Assembly (NCBI GenBank): GCA_963661325.1
Contig: CAVLBP010000003.1
Span: 1 to 45,373, forward strand
Source of the DNA: Pararoseburia sp963661325
GTDB lineage: Bacteria > Bacillota > Clostridia > Lachnospirales > Lachnospiraceae
DNA length: 45,373 bases
Reading direction: 5' to 3'
Shown: positions 9,533-17,312 of the stretch, one piece after another
Position numbering within the stretch: the first letter of the stretch is position 1
Layout of the letters: every line of letters starts with the position of its first letter
Made by a program: the position numbers and the translations under genes
The notes under the pieces: generated by a model
Database searches by the model: none
Seen by the model: the letters and a program-made list of their open reading frames with translations, nothing else
What the model was told of the DNA's origin: nothing

Positions 9533-9561
9533 ATTTTATACTTTCTTATATGGCTTGTCAA
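9533..9561 (-). promoter_or_regulatory. Predicted rny promoter
   Basis: Minus strand: -35 TTGACA (9556-9561), 17-nt spacer, -10 TAAAAT (9533-9538), placed just after the recX stop codon and about 80 nt upstream of the rny start. The -35 is a perfect consensus match. Confidence 0.75.
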
Positions 9562-9572
9562 GAATATATCCT

Positions 9573-10187
9573 TCAATCCCATTCCGAAAATCCGCCCCGC
9601 AAGACACGGCTGATATCGCCGGATGCGAAGCCTCTTTGCATCAGGAAACGATACATCTTGGCTTCTTCCTGCCGCGTTGCTGTCTCTGGATCATAGCCTT
9701 TCTTTTGTAACAAAGCAGCGATCAGTTCCATCTGGGATTGCTCCAATTCTTCTTCCATACAAGAGTCAATGATCTCCCGATCGATCCCCTTTTTCAAAAG
9801 ATCCTGCGTCATGCGCAGACGGCTGCGGCTGGTCTGGTAAAAGCGGATGTGTGACCTTGCCAGACGCTCATCATCCAGATAATGATAACTTGCCACATAG
9901 GCAATGGCACTCTCGATCGCCGGATCCGGATAGCCGCCCTCACGCAGTTTGCTCTCCAACTGCCTGGTCGACCGATCCATCTTTTCCAATAAATGCATGG
10001 CACGGCGCTTAGCTCTGGGGATAAGGACCTCCTCTAGGATCTTTTCATACATATCCTCTGTGATCTCGCCATTTTCCTGCAAGCCTAACTGCCGCACTTC
10101 TCCCTTGTAGAGCGCAAGATCCACCCCATTGCTGAGGTGGATCTTAAATTTATTCTTTCCTGCTGTGTCAATCGATTCTATGTACAC
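9573..10187 (-). CDS. recX: Regulatory protein RecX
   Basis: 204 aa. RecX binds RecA filaments and limits or modulates recombinase activity. The sequence shows the helical RecX repeats, such as AMHLLEKMDRSTRQLESKL and the motif 'YLDDERLARSHI'. I chose the GTG at 10185-10187: a TAGGAG site formed by the recA stop codon lies 7 nt upstream, and translation begins VYIESIDTAG. The frame stays open upstream into recA, but that part is out-of-frame recA sequence. The 10-nt gap and shared stop/SD indicate translational coupling to recA, so it is probably SOS-induced with recA. Confidence 0.92.
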   Translation of the reverse strand: MYIESIDTAGKNKFKIHLSNGVDLALYKGEVRQLGLQENGEITEDMYEKILEEVLIPRAKRRAMHLLEKMDRSTRQLESKLREGGYPDPAIESAIAYVASYHYLDDERLARSHIRFYQTSRSRLRMTQDLLKKGIDREIIDSCMEEELEQSQMELIAALLQKKGYDPETATRQEEAKMYRFLMQRGFASGDISRVLRGGFSEWD

Positions 10188-10197
10188 TATGACACTC

Positions 10198-11226
10198 CTA
10201 CTCTTCTTCTCCAGTCTCTTTCTCTTCTGCCTCCTCCGGCTTGAAGTGTGCTCTGACCTGCTGCTCGATCTCATCACGCACTTCCGGATGCTCACGCAGA
10301 TATGTCTTGGCATTCTCACGTCCCTGTCCGATCTTGTCTCCATTGTAGGCATACCATGCACCGGACTTGTTGACAATATCAAGGTCTGCCGCAATATCTA
10401 AGATATCTCCCTCTTTTGAGATACCCTGACCAAACATAATGTCAAATTCTGCCTCTCTAAATGGCGGTGCGATCTTGTTCTTTACGACCTTGATACGGGT
10501 GCGGTTACCAATGACCTCTCCCTGCTGCTTGATCGCCTCGATTCGACGGACATCCAGACGAACGGAAGAATAGAACTTCAGTGCTCTACCACCGGTCGTT
10601 GTCTCCGGATTACCGAACATCACACCGACCTTCTCACGCAACTGGTTGATAAAGATAACGATACAATTTGACTTGCTGATCACAGCGGTCAACTTACGGA
10701 GTGCCTGTGACATCAGACGCGCCTGTAAACCGACATGGGAATCTCCCATATCACCATCGATCTCTGCCTTCGGAACCAAGGCAGCAACGGAATCCACGAT
10801 CACAATATCCACCGCTCCGGAACGCACCATAGTCTCTGTGATCTCCAGAGCCTGCTCACCGTTGTCCGGCTGGGAAATATAAAGATTGTCGATATCTACC
10901 CCGATATTCTTGGCATAGACAGGATCCAGTGCATGCTCTGCATCAATAAAGCCCGCGATACCGCCTGCCTTTTGCACCTCTGCGACAGCATGTAAAGCCA
11001 CTGTCGTCTTACCACTGGACTCCGGTCCATAGATCTCAATGATTCTGCCCTTTGGCAGTCCGCCCTGTCCTAATGCAATATCAAGGCTGAGAGAACCAGT
11101 CGGTACGGTCTCAACCTGCATCTGGTTGCTGGTGTCTCCGAGTTTCATGATCGAACCCTTGCCATACTGCTTTTCTATCTGGGAAATCGCTGCGTCTAAC
11201 GCCTTTAACTTATCATCATTTGCCAT
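10198..11226 (-). CDS. recA: Recombinase RecA
   Basis: 342 aa, normal length. This DNA-dependent ATPase catalyses strand exchange and triggers LexA self-cleavage. Walker A is GPESSGKT (67-74); the DNA-binding loop region INQLREKVGVMFGNPETTTGG and an acidic C-terminal tail (EEAEEKETGEEE) are visible. I chose the ATG at 11226 (MANDDKLKAL), with GGAGG 9 nt upstream; the longer ORF starting at 11265 would run through the promoter-proximal SOS box. It is followed by the coupled recX. Confidence 0.98.
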   Translation of the reverse strand: MANDDKLKALDAAISQIEKQYGKGSIMKLGDTSNQMQVETVPTGSLSLDIALGQGGLPKGRIIEIYGPESSGKTTVALHAVAEVQKAGGIAGFIDAEHALDPVYAKNIGVDIDNLYISQPDNGEQALEITETMVRSGAVDIVIVDSVAALVPKAEIDGDMGDSHVGLQARLMSQALRKLTAVISKSNCIVIFINQLREKVGVMFGNPETTTGGRALKFYSSVRLDVRRIEAIKQQGEVIGNRTRIKVVKNKIAPPFREAEFDIMFGQGISKEGDILDIAADLDIVNKSGAWYAYNGDKIGQGRENAKTYLREHPEVRDEIEQQVRAHFKPEEAEEKETGEEE

Positions 11227-11244
11227 AACTAAAAACCTCCATAT

Positions 11245-11258
11245 CGAACCTTTGTTCG
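11245..11258 (-). promoter_or_regulatory. LexA (SOS/DinR) box upstream of recA
   Basis: The 14-bp palindrome CGAACAAAGGTTCG (minus strand) is an exact match to the Gram-positive LexA consensus CGAAC-N4-GTTCG. It lies between the recA -10 and the Shine-Dalgarno site, where bound LexA would block transcription. Confidence 0.93.
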
Positions 11259-11271
11259 TTTTCATGTTCTA

Positions 11272-11300
11272 ATACTATTATACTTCCACAAAAAAGTCAA
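11272..11300 (-). promoter_or_regulatory. Predicted recA promoter
   Basis: Minus strand: -35 TTGACT (11295-11300), 17-nt spacer, -10 TAGTAT (11272-11277). A better -10 hexamer, TATAAT, overlaps it but would leave only a 12-nt spacer. The SOS box begins 13 nt downstream of the -10. Confidence 0.65.
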
Positions 11301-11352
11301 CCTCATTTTGTGTTCCTTTGTTATTATCCTGTATCGTGGGGATTGTAAAACG

Positions 11353-11379
11353 AAAAAAGACAGTAGCAAATCGCTACTG
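11353..11379 (-). terminator. Intrinsic terminator of prfC
   Basis: Minus strand: stem CAGTAGC/GCTACTG (11361-11367 with 11373-11379), 5-nt loop, then a T-rich tract TCTTTTTT. It separates prfC from the recA promoter. Confidence 0.85.
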
Positions 11380-11453
11380 CCTTATTATATCCAGTGGTCA
11401 TCCCCTCTGTCAAGACTCATCTTTGCACTGGTTCGCTACCCATCTGCATAAAC

Positions 11454-13043
11454 TTAACTGCGTCCAAACTCTGATAGGATCAATCCCTCGTTTCGATCCA
11501 GCGTCATGCCAACGCTCCATGAGTTGACGAACAAAAGAAGCGGTCTGCCCTTGAGATCTTTGATCTTCTTCATATCTGATGTACCGGAGATCTTATCCAG
11601 ATCAATGTCCTCATTTTCGATCCAGCGGATGTGCTCATATGGCAGATTTTCCATGCGGATCTCTACATTATATTCATTGTTCAGACGATACTTTAAGACG
11701 TCAAATTGCAGGACACCAACAACACCGACAATGATCTCTTCCATACCGGTATTGTATTCCTGGAAGATCTGGATCGCACCTTCCTGAGCGATCTGGCTGA
11801 TGCCCTTCATGAACTGTTTACGCTTCATGGTATCGACCTGGCGCACGCGGGCAAAATGTTCCGGTGCGAAAGTCGGAATACCCTCAAAGGCAAATCTGTT
11901 TTTACCGCTGACGATGGTATCGCCGATAGAAAAGATACCCGGGTCAAATACGCCGATGATATCGCCGGCATATGCCTTATCTACGATCTTTCTCTCCTGT
12001 GCCATCAACTGTTGTGGCTGGGAAAGTTTCATCGCCTTATTGCCCTGCACATGAAAGACTTCCATGCCGGCATCGAACTCGCCGGAGCAGATACGCATAA
12101 AGGCGATCCTGTCACGGTGTGCCTTGTTCATATTTGCCTGGATCTTAAAAACAAATGCTGAAAAATCCGGTGAAAACGGATCGATAATCCCTTGGTCGGA
12201 CTTTCTTGGCAGCGGGGATGATGTCATCTGCAAAAAGTGCTGTAAAAAAGTTTCCACACCAAAGTTGGTAAGGGCTGATCCGAAAAATACAGGGGACAAC
12301 TCTCCCTTAGACACCAGATCCATGTCAAATTCAGCACTGGCGCCGTCCAAAAGTTCGATCTCATCCAATAAGGTCTGTCTCTGATCTTCTCCGATCTCAT
12401 CTACAAGTGCCGGATCATCAATAGCAATCTCTTTTTCGGTTCCCTCCTTGGTTCCCTTTAAGGTATCTGCAAAAGTCATGACATGCTTGGTATTTCTGTC
12501 GTACACACCCTTAAAGCCCTTGCCGGAACCGATCGGCCAGTTGATCGGACAGGTTGCGATTCCAAGTTCTTTTTCAATATCATCCAAAAGTTCAAAGGTA
12601 TCATTTGCATCTCGATCCATCTTGTTGATAAAAGTAAAGATCGGGATATGACGCATCACACACACCTTGAAAAGTTTTCTTGTCTGCGCCTCAACCCCCT
12701 TGGAAGCATCAATGACCATGACGGCAGAATCGGCAGCCATGAGGGTACGATAGGTATCTTCTGAGAAGTCCTGATGTCCCGGTGTATCCAGAATATTGAT
12801 ACAATAGCCATCATAATGGAACTGCAATACGGAAGACGTAACCGAAATACCTCTTTCCTTTTCAATCTCCATCCAGTCAGACACCGCATGTCTGGCAGTC
12901 GCTTTTCCCTTGACAGAACCTGCTAAATTGATGGCTCCACCGTATAAGAGAAATTTCTCGGTCAGGGTCGTCTTACCTGCATCCGGGTGAGAAATAATGG
13001 CAAATGTCCTTCTCTTTTCTATCTCTTTCACTAAATCTGACAC
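11454..13043 (-). CDS. prfC: Peptide chain release factor 3
   Basis: 529 aa. This GTPase recycles RF1/RF2 from the ribosome after termination. Its GTP-binding motifs are HPDAGKTT (19-26), DTPGH (86-90) and NKMD (140-143), followed by EF-Tu-like domain 2 and the RF3 C-terminal domain ending LILSEFGRS. I chose the GTG at 13043 because GGAGG lies 8 nt upstream; the ATG at 13058 overlaps that region and has a poor SD. A small CCCGGT/ACCGGG hairpin (13071-13085) lies in the leader. It has its own promoter. Confidence 0.95.
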   Translation of the reverse strand: MSDLVKEIEKRRTFAIISHPDAGKTTLTEKFLLYGGAINLAGSVKGKATARHAVSDWMEIEKERGISVTSSVLQFHYDGYCINILDTPGHQDFSEDTYRTLMAADSAVMVIDASKGVEAQTRKLFKVCVMRHIPIFTFINKMDRDANDTFELLDDIEKELGIATCPINWPIGSGKGFKGVYDRNTKHVMTFADTLKGTKEGTEKEIAIDDPALVDEIGEDQRQTLLDEIELLDGASAEFDMDLVSKGELSPVFFGSALTNFGVETFLQHFLQMTSSPLPRKSDQGIIDPFSPDFSAFVFKIQANMNKAHRDRIAFMRICSGEFDAGMEVFHVQGNKAMKLSQPQQLMAQERKIVDKAYAGDIIGVFDPGIFSIGDTIVSGKNRFAFEGIPTFAPEHFARVRQVDTMKRKQFMKGISQIAQEGAIQIFQEYNTGMEEIIVGVVGVLQFDVLKYRLNNEYNVEIRMENLPYEHIRWIENEDIDLDKISGTSDMKKIKDLKGRPLLLFVNSWSVGMTLDRNEGLILSEFGRS

Positions 13044-13122
13044 AGTATGTTCCTCCATTTATCCTGCGCTCCCGGTATGACCGGGATCTATATACTATCT
13101 ACATCTTATCTCAAACCAATTT

Positions 13123-13152
13123 AGTTTATCTTACATTCACATTTCTTGTCAA
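13123..13152 (-). promoter_or_regulatory. Predicted prfC promoter
   Basis: Minus strand: -35 TTGACA (13147-13152, perfect), 18-nt spacer, -10 TAAACT (13123-13128). The -35 lies only 9 bp from the outer end of the large inverted repeat. Confidence 0.65.
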
Positions 13153-13161
13153 GTCTGCGTC

Positions 13162-13682
13162 GGGCATCCGCAGGACACAAGGGAGATGCGATAGGGAGTA
13201 AGAGGCAGGCAAGCCCGTATAGGGAATCTTTGGAGCAGGTTAGGTGAGTCTCTGTGAGGAAGTGATTGCTTGCCGTAAACTGTCTCTTGCACAGCTTCGA
13301 CGGGCGACAGGACGTGTCCGCCTATGACAGATATTCAGGGCGCCACACATAAGAGACTCTAATAACTTGGACATTTTGTTATATCCAAAATCGGCAACCG
13401 GCGCAAACGAACATCCGTGTGCGGTTGCGCCTCTCGGGTACATCCCTGTACCCGAGTTGCCGGGATACTTCCAAGTTATAAGAGTCTCTAATGCGTTTTG
13501 CATTCATATCTGTCATAGGCGAACATCATCCTAGGCGGCTGTCTAACTTTGCAAAGACAGTTTTTATCTATGCAAGCAAGGCTTTCTTACATAGAGACTC
13601 CCTGTTCTGCGACAGATTCCCCTATACGGGCTTGCCTGCCTCCTGCCTCTACCGTCTGATTCTCTGCGTCCTGCGGATGCCC
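13162..13682. repeat. 521-bp nested inverted repeat (foldback or large structured RNA)
   Basis: This fills the 640-bp gene-free gap between spoIIIAH and prfC. Complementary arms nest in order: 13162-13176 with 13668-13682 (15 bp, perfect); 13202-13223 with 13621-13642 (22 bp, perfect), extended by GGGAATCT/AGATTCCC past a 1-nt bulge; 13246-13256 with 13590-13600 (11 bp, one G-T); 13266-13273 with 13572-13579 (8 bp); 13319-13334 with 13506-13521 (16 bp, perfect); 13352-13370 with 13471-13489 (19 bp, one mismatch); 13392-13397 with 13457-13462. The tip has a perfect 10-bp hairpin (13433-13442 with 13447-13456) and a GCGCAA/TTGCGC stem (13401-13430). There is no credible ORF, no flanking target duplication and no terminal U-tract. 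It could be a large non-coding RNA or a foldback/MITE-like element; I recognise no known family. Confidence 0.9.
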
Positions 13683-13684
13683 TC

Positions 13685-14305
13685 CTAGTTCATGGTCGAG
13701 ATCACGATATGGTCCGGTGCGATGCCCGCTTTGCGGTTGACAACATCCTCCACCTGTGCCCTCTGCGCATCAGTAACCTCGCTGGCATTTAAGATAACAT
13801 CTGCATTTTCTCCTGCAATGGAGACCACGGCTTCCTCAAAGCCCTTGGATGCCAGCATCATCTCACAGGCTGCCTCTTTTTCTGCCACCTCTGTGAGTGC
13901 CGCCAATTCTTCTACGGCTGCCTGCTTTTCCACATCGGTCAAAGCAGCATTGTTGACCACTTCCATCAAAGTCGCCTTGCTGGCTGCCCTGGTCTGTTCC
14001 CGATCCATCTTCAGGCTTGCTGCTTTTGACACCTGCACACTGGTACTGTCCGTCAGTACCGTCTCCCCTGCGCTGTCATCCCCCATATCACCACTGCTCG
14101 CTTCCGTATCCGTCAGGATCTCCTCCTCGCTCAAAGATGCCGTCGCTTCTGTATCTTTTACCTTTTCCTCCTTGCTGTCCTTTGCCGCCATGGTCGCAAT
14201 GTCTTTTTCATCATTTTCATATGTATAATTGAGATAGCCTGCGCCGGCAATGAGAAGTGCCAGCGCTGCTACCACGATCTGATTTTTTCGGAATATACGT
14301 TTCAT
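13685..14305 (-). CDS. spoIIIAH: Stage III sporulation protein AH
   Basis: 206 aa. SpoIIIAH sits in the mother-cell membrane and binds forespore SpoIIQ across the intermembrane space, forming part of the SpoIIIA-SpoIIQ channel. One N-terminal membrane segment (IVVAALALLIAGAGYLNY), an acidic Ser/Thr-rich linker and a C-terminal ring-building (YscJ-like) domain from about residue 105 are visible. It overlaps spoIIIAG by 4 nt (ATGA). The stop codon lies 2 bp from the outer end of the large inverted repeat. Confidence 0.92.
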   Translation of the reverse strand: MKRIFRKNQIVVAALALLIAGAGYLNYTYENDEKDIATMAAKDSKEEKVKDTEATASLSEEEILTDTEASSGDMGDDSAGETVLTDSTSVQVSKAASLKMDREQTRAASKATLMEVVNNAALTDVEKQAAVEELAALTEVAEKEAACEMMLASKGFEEAVVSIAGENADVILNASEVTDAQRAQVEDVVNRKAGIAPDHIVISTMN

Positions 14306-14856
14306 GTTCCCTCCTGTGATCCCATTTCTACTATTGATATCTTATGTGCGTCCACGGAAAATAATGCCTGGATTGCCTCATAGATCGCCACTTTTGTCCG
14401 ATCGTCCGACGCCCCCTCCGCCACCACACAGACGCCGCGGATCTTCGGCTCTATGGTCTTGGTCTCATAAGGTGCATCCTGCGAGAGCACGGTTGTACGG
14501 TCGGAACTCATTTCCTCCTTGGTCGTCTCACCCTCTTTTGTCGTAGACGACTGACTGCTGATATCCTGTGCCACGACATTCTCCCCCTGATCTTCCAAAG
14601 TGATCATGACACGGACTGCCCCTACCCCATCCATCCGTCCCAACAGGTCTTCCAGTTCTCTTTCCATCTGCTCCACATAAGAAGAACTGTCCGTTTCCTT
14701 GGTCTGTGCCGTCTCCTGCGTCCCGGCATCCTGCTTCTTGGAATCGACCGGTATGGCTATGACCAAGAGCAATACCCCGACCAGAATGCATACGATCCAC
14801 TTCTGTCTGTCCATATTCTTTAGCACTTTTTCTGCCAATTTCTTCCAGTTTTCCAT
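14302..14856 (-). CDS. spoIIIAG: Stage III sporulation protein AG
   Basis: 184 aa. SpoIIIAG forms a large ring in the channel between mother cell and forespore. It has one membrane segment (IVCILVGVLLLVIAIPV, about 20-36), then the ring-building domain starting 'YVEQMERELEDLLGRMDGVGAVRVMITL', broken by a Ser/Thr/Glu-rich insert (SSQSSTTKEGETTKEEMSSD). Two adjacent ATGs are possible; I chose the one at 14856, 4 nt from AGGAGG, as the ATG at 14859 leaves only 1 nt. It overlaps the spoIIIAF stop (TGATG). Confidence 0.9.
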   Translation of the reverse strand: MENWKKLAEKVLKNMDRQKWIVCILVGVLLLVIAIPVDSKKQDAGTQETAQTKETDSSSYVEQMERELEDLLGRMDGVGAVRVMITLEDQGENVVAQDISSQSSTTKEGETTKEEMSSDRTTVLSQDAPYETKTIEPKIRGVCVVAEGASDDRTKVAIYEAIQALFSVDAHKISIVEMGSQEGT

Positions 14857-15149
14857 CATTCCTCCTGCCCCTTTACCACTGCATCTATATAATCCTGATC
14901 CAAATAGGAATAGTCCTCTGCTTCCTGTTTCCTTTCTTCCCACTGCGCATAATATTTATAAAAAGCCTGATTCCACTGCTTCTCATAATCCTTTTCCCCG
15001 ATTCCAAGAATAGATGTCAGGCAAAAGAGCACCAGCACCATTTCCAGAAAAAAGCGCAGATATCTGCGATACTGCCCGGAGGGAAGCAGGTATAAAAACA
15101 TGGCAAAGATCAGAAATAGGGAAATATATGCCTTGATCCACGCGATCAC
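14856..15149 (-). CDS. spoIIIAF: Stage III sporulation protein AF, short form
   Basis: 97 aa with two N-terminal membrane segments (AYISLFLIFAMFLYLLP and FFLEMVLVLFCLTSILGI), then about 48 charged residues. Position between AE and AG and the membrane hairpin identify it. Bacillus subtilis SpoIIIAF is about twice as long (roughly 206 aa) and ends in a ring-building domain, which is missing here. The next gene starts at the stop codon (TGATG), so no frameshifted remainder is hidden. The start is GTG with GGAGG 8 nt upstream, inside the end of spoIIIAE. Confidence 0.8.
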   Translation of the reverse strand: MIAWIKAYISLFLIFAMFLYLLPSGQYRRYLRFFLEMVLVLFCLTSILGIGEKDYEKQWNQAFYKYYAQWEERKQEAEDYSYLDQDYIDAVVKGQEE

Positions 15150-15150
15150 C

Positions 15151-16212
15151 TTACCTGCCTCCTATCAATGTCGTCATTGCTACCGTGATAAAGATCAGTA
15201 TGGCACAGTTGGTCAGCAGTTTAAAAAGCATGCCTCCCCCTTTTGCCGCCACAAGTATGGCATTGCTGATCCTTTTGTCCGCCACAGGTTCCACAAAGGC
15301 TGCTAAAACCCGGTAAAAAAATGTCATGATCCCCACTTTGGAAAGTGGCACCGCAACCAGAAGCACCATGACGACAAGTGCTGCCGCACCGATGCCGCTG
15401 CGTATGACATCGCTTGCCGCCAGAAAAAGATCCGATGCCGCCGATAAAGTCGAACCGATCCCCGGCACAAAAGCCAGTGATTTTCGCAGTGTCTGTCTGG
15501 CAAAGGTATCCGTGACCGGGGCAATGGCATTTTTTATGATATTTAGCCCAAGAACTACGGATGTTAAGATCTTGAGTGCCCAGGAAACCATATTTTCCAA
15601 AAGATCCGTCAGTTTGGAAAATCTTCCTTCCTCCATGACATAATTTAAAAGTCCCATGACAACATATATGCGGATCAGGGGCACCAGTCCGTCTGCTAAG
15701 ATCCACTGCACCAGATAAACGACGAAGAACCCCAGTTCATAAAAGCCCATCGCCGTCGCATCCCCTCCCGCTACCACAACAGTCGTCGCAAAGACGGGGA
15801 CAAATGCTGTCATAAAATCCAACACCACCGCAATGGTCTGCTGCACGACCTGATCCAAAAGCAGTACCGATTTCATCAAAAGTACCATCAGAAGGGCATA
15901 GACCAGTAAAAAACAGACATTTGATATATAAGACTGTTCAAAAACCTGGGCAAAATTTTTCAAAAGAGAAAAGGCGATCGTCAAAAGCAGGATATAGATC
16001 AGATACTTGCGGTTGGTCTCCCATTCGCCCCAGAAAAACTGCCAGACCATCTGCCCCAAGCCCTGACTGATGTCATATTCCCCCGAGATCAGTTTTTCTA
16101 CAATTTGTCCAAATCGCAGGTTTCCCCATCCGTCACTGCCATTTAAAGCATCCTCAATACCACTTAGATCAAGCGACGAAAACAGCCGATCCACCGCACT
16201 TCCTTCTGTCAT
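15151..16212 (-). CDS. spoIIIAE: Stage III sporulation protein AE
   Basis: 353 aa polytopic membrane protein with about seven or eight segments, including YILLLTIAFSLLKNF and VCFLLVYALLMVLLM. It is the conserved membrane core of the SpoIIIA channel. The N-terminus (MTEGSAVDRLFSSLDLSG) has no signal peptide, unlike the longer Bacillus protein, yet the start is firm: GGAGG 7 nt upstream and a 4-nt ATGA overlap with spoIIIAD. Confidence 0.93.
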   Translation of the reverse strand: MTEGSAVDRLFSSLDLSGIEDALNGSDGWGNLRFGQIVEKLISGEYDISQGLGQMVWQFFWGEWETNRKYLIYILLLTIAFSLLKNFAQVFEQSYISNVCFLLVYALLMVLLMKSVLLLDQVVQQTIAVVLDFMTAFVPVFATTVVVAGGDATAMGFYELGFFVVYLVQWILADGLVPLIRIYVVMGLLNYVMEEGRFSKLTDLLENMVSWALKILTSVVLGLNIIKNAIAPVTDTFARQTLRKSLAFVPGIGSTLSAASDLFLAASDVIRSGIGAAALVVMVLLVAVPLSKVGIMTFFYRVLAAFVEPVADKRISNAILVAAKGGGMLFKLLTNCAILIFITVAMTTLIGGR

Positions 16213-16586
16213 AAAAATGCCTCCACCGTCGATAAAAACGCCATGAGTACCGGCATCCCCAAGGCTAAGATCGACAGTTTTGCCAGCACCTGGATCTGCC
16301 CGGCAATGCTGGCATATCCTGCATCTTTACAGATGGCGGACGTAAACTCTGAAATATAAGTAATACCGATCATCTTTAAGATCACCCCCATATACAAGGC
16401 GTCCACATGGATCAGCTCTGCCAGACTCTGTATGTAGTCCATGACATCTTTTATCTTTGCCAACACACCAAAAAAGATAAAAAGGCAACAAGCCAAAGAA
16501 AGCATCATGGCAAATTCCGGTTTCTGTTGTCGAAATAAAAGTGCCAGCAAAACGGTTACTATGCCAGCCACCGCAACACCTATCAA
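16209..16586 (-). CDS. spoIIIAD: Stage III sporulation protein AD
   Basis: 125 aa, four membrane segments, normal length. It is a small membrane subunit of the SpoIIIA complex, related to SpoIIIAC. Typical sequence includes YMGVILKMIGITYISEFTSA and CKDAGYASIAGQIQ. Translation starts at a rare TTG with GGGGG 7 nt upstream (TTG ATA GGT). It overlaps spoIIIAE by 4 nt. Confidence 0.93.
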   Translation of the reverse strand: MIGVAVAGIVTVLLALLFRQQKPEFAMMLSLACCLFIFFGVLAKIKDVMDYIQSLAELIHVDALYMGVILKMIGITYISEFTSAICKDAGYASIAGQIQVLAKLSILALGMPVLMAFLSTVEAFL

Positions 16587-16597
16587 AGTACCGCCCC

Positions 16598-16792
16598 CTA
16601 AAGATCGAATAATTTTTGCATCATCTCAAAGAGATCTAAAATGTAAGGCACGACCCAGAACAAAACGACAAGAAGTCCTCCCAGAGAGATAAAAAATGCC
16701 TGTTCATCCCTGCCGCTATGCTTTAAGACCTGATTTAAGATGGTCACGATAATACCAACTGCTGCAATTTTAAATAAAAGTTCAATGGGCAT
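16598..16792 (-). CDS. spoIIIAC: Stage III sporulation protein AC
   Basis: 64 aa, two membrane segments, full length for this tiny family. The conserved start ELLFKIAAVGIIVTILNQVLKHSGRDEQAF is easily recognised. It lies 4 nt after the spoIIIAB stop codon, with TAAGGA almost touching the ATG, so translation is probably coupled to spoIIIAB. Confidence 0.93.
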   Translation of the reverse strand: MPIELLFKIAAVGIIVTILNQVLKHSGRDEQAFFISLGGLLVVLFWVVPYILDLFEMMQKLFDL

Positions 16793-16796
16793 ATCC

Positions 16797-17312
16797 TTAC
16801 AGTAACAGCACCAGCACCAGCATAAGCCCCATCCCGGTCATAGCCGCCGTCACTTTTCCCCTTTCCTTTTTTGTTTGTTGCTCCTTTTCCAGTATCTTTA
16901 CAAAGGAATCGTAATAAATCCCAAACTCCTCCGCCTGTCCGGGCAGGCAGGCAGAAAATAAGGAGCAAAGAGCCTGTACAAACAGACGTCTTTCCTCCTC
17001 TTTTGTAAGCCTTCGCAGATCCGGTGTCATTTCCTGCCAGAGCGTTGGTTCCATATCTTCTTTTTTATGTTTCTGCATTTCTGCCAGCACCGCTGTATAG
17101 TAGACGGATAAGCCCGGTATGCCGCGCCCACCTTCCTGACTCAAGATCAGATGCATAGGCAGATTTCTCTGTGCTGCTGCCTGCCGCATACGAAGCAGGC
17201 TTGCCTGCATTTCCTGCAAAAAATACCATCTTTGTCTGGAAATATACCACTGTTGCAGCAAAAGTCCCAGGCTTCCCAAGAGAAAAATGGCTATACCGAT
17301 TCCTTTACACAT
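16797..17312 (-). CDS. spoIIIAB: Stage III sporulation protein AB
   Basis: 171 aa. It has an N-terminal membrane segment (IGIAIFLLGSLGLLLQQW), a helical soluble domain and a C-terminal membrane segment (MTGMGLMLVLVLLL), the layout of SpoIIIAB and of the related type II secretion GspF fold. It acts with the SpoIIIAA ATPase in the channel. It overlaps the end of spoIIIAA by 22 nt and has GGGGG 7 nt before its ATG. Confidence 0.9.
   Translation of the reverse strand: MCKGIGIAIFLLGSLGLLLQQWYISRQRWYFLQEMQASLLRMRQAAAQRNLPMHLILSQEGGRGIPGLSVYYTAVLAEMQKHKKEDMEPTLWQEMTPDLRRLTKEEERRLFVQALCSLFSACLPGQAEEFGIYYDSFVKILEKEQQTKKERGKVTAAMTGMGLMLVLVLLL

Noticed and set aside
13240..13503. 87-aa open frame on the minus strand inside the foldback
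   Set aside because: It consists of the inverted-repeat arms, has no recognisable domain, no good SD and biased residues (many Arg/Cys); the structure explains the sequence better.
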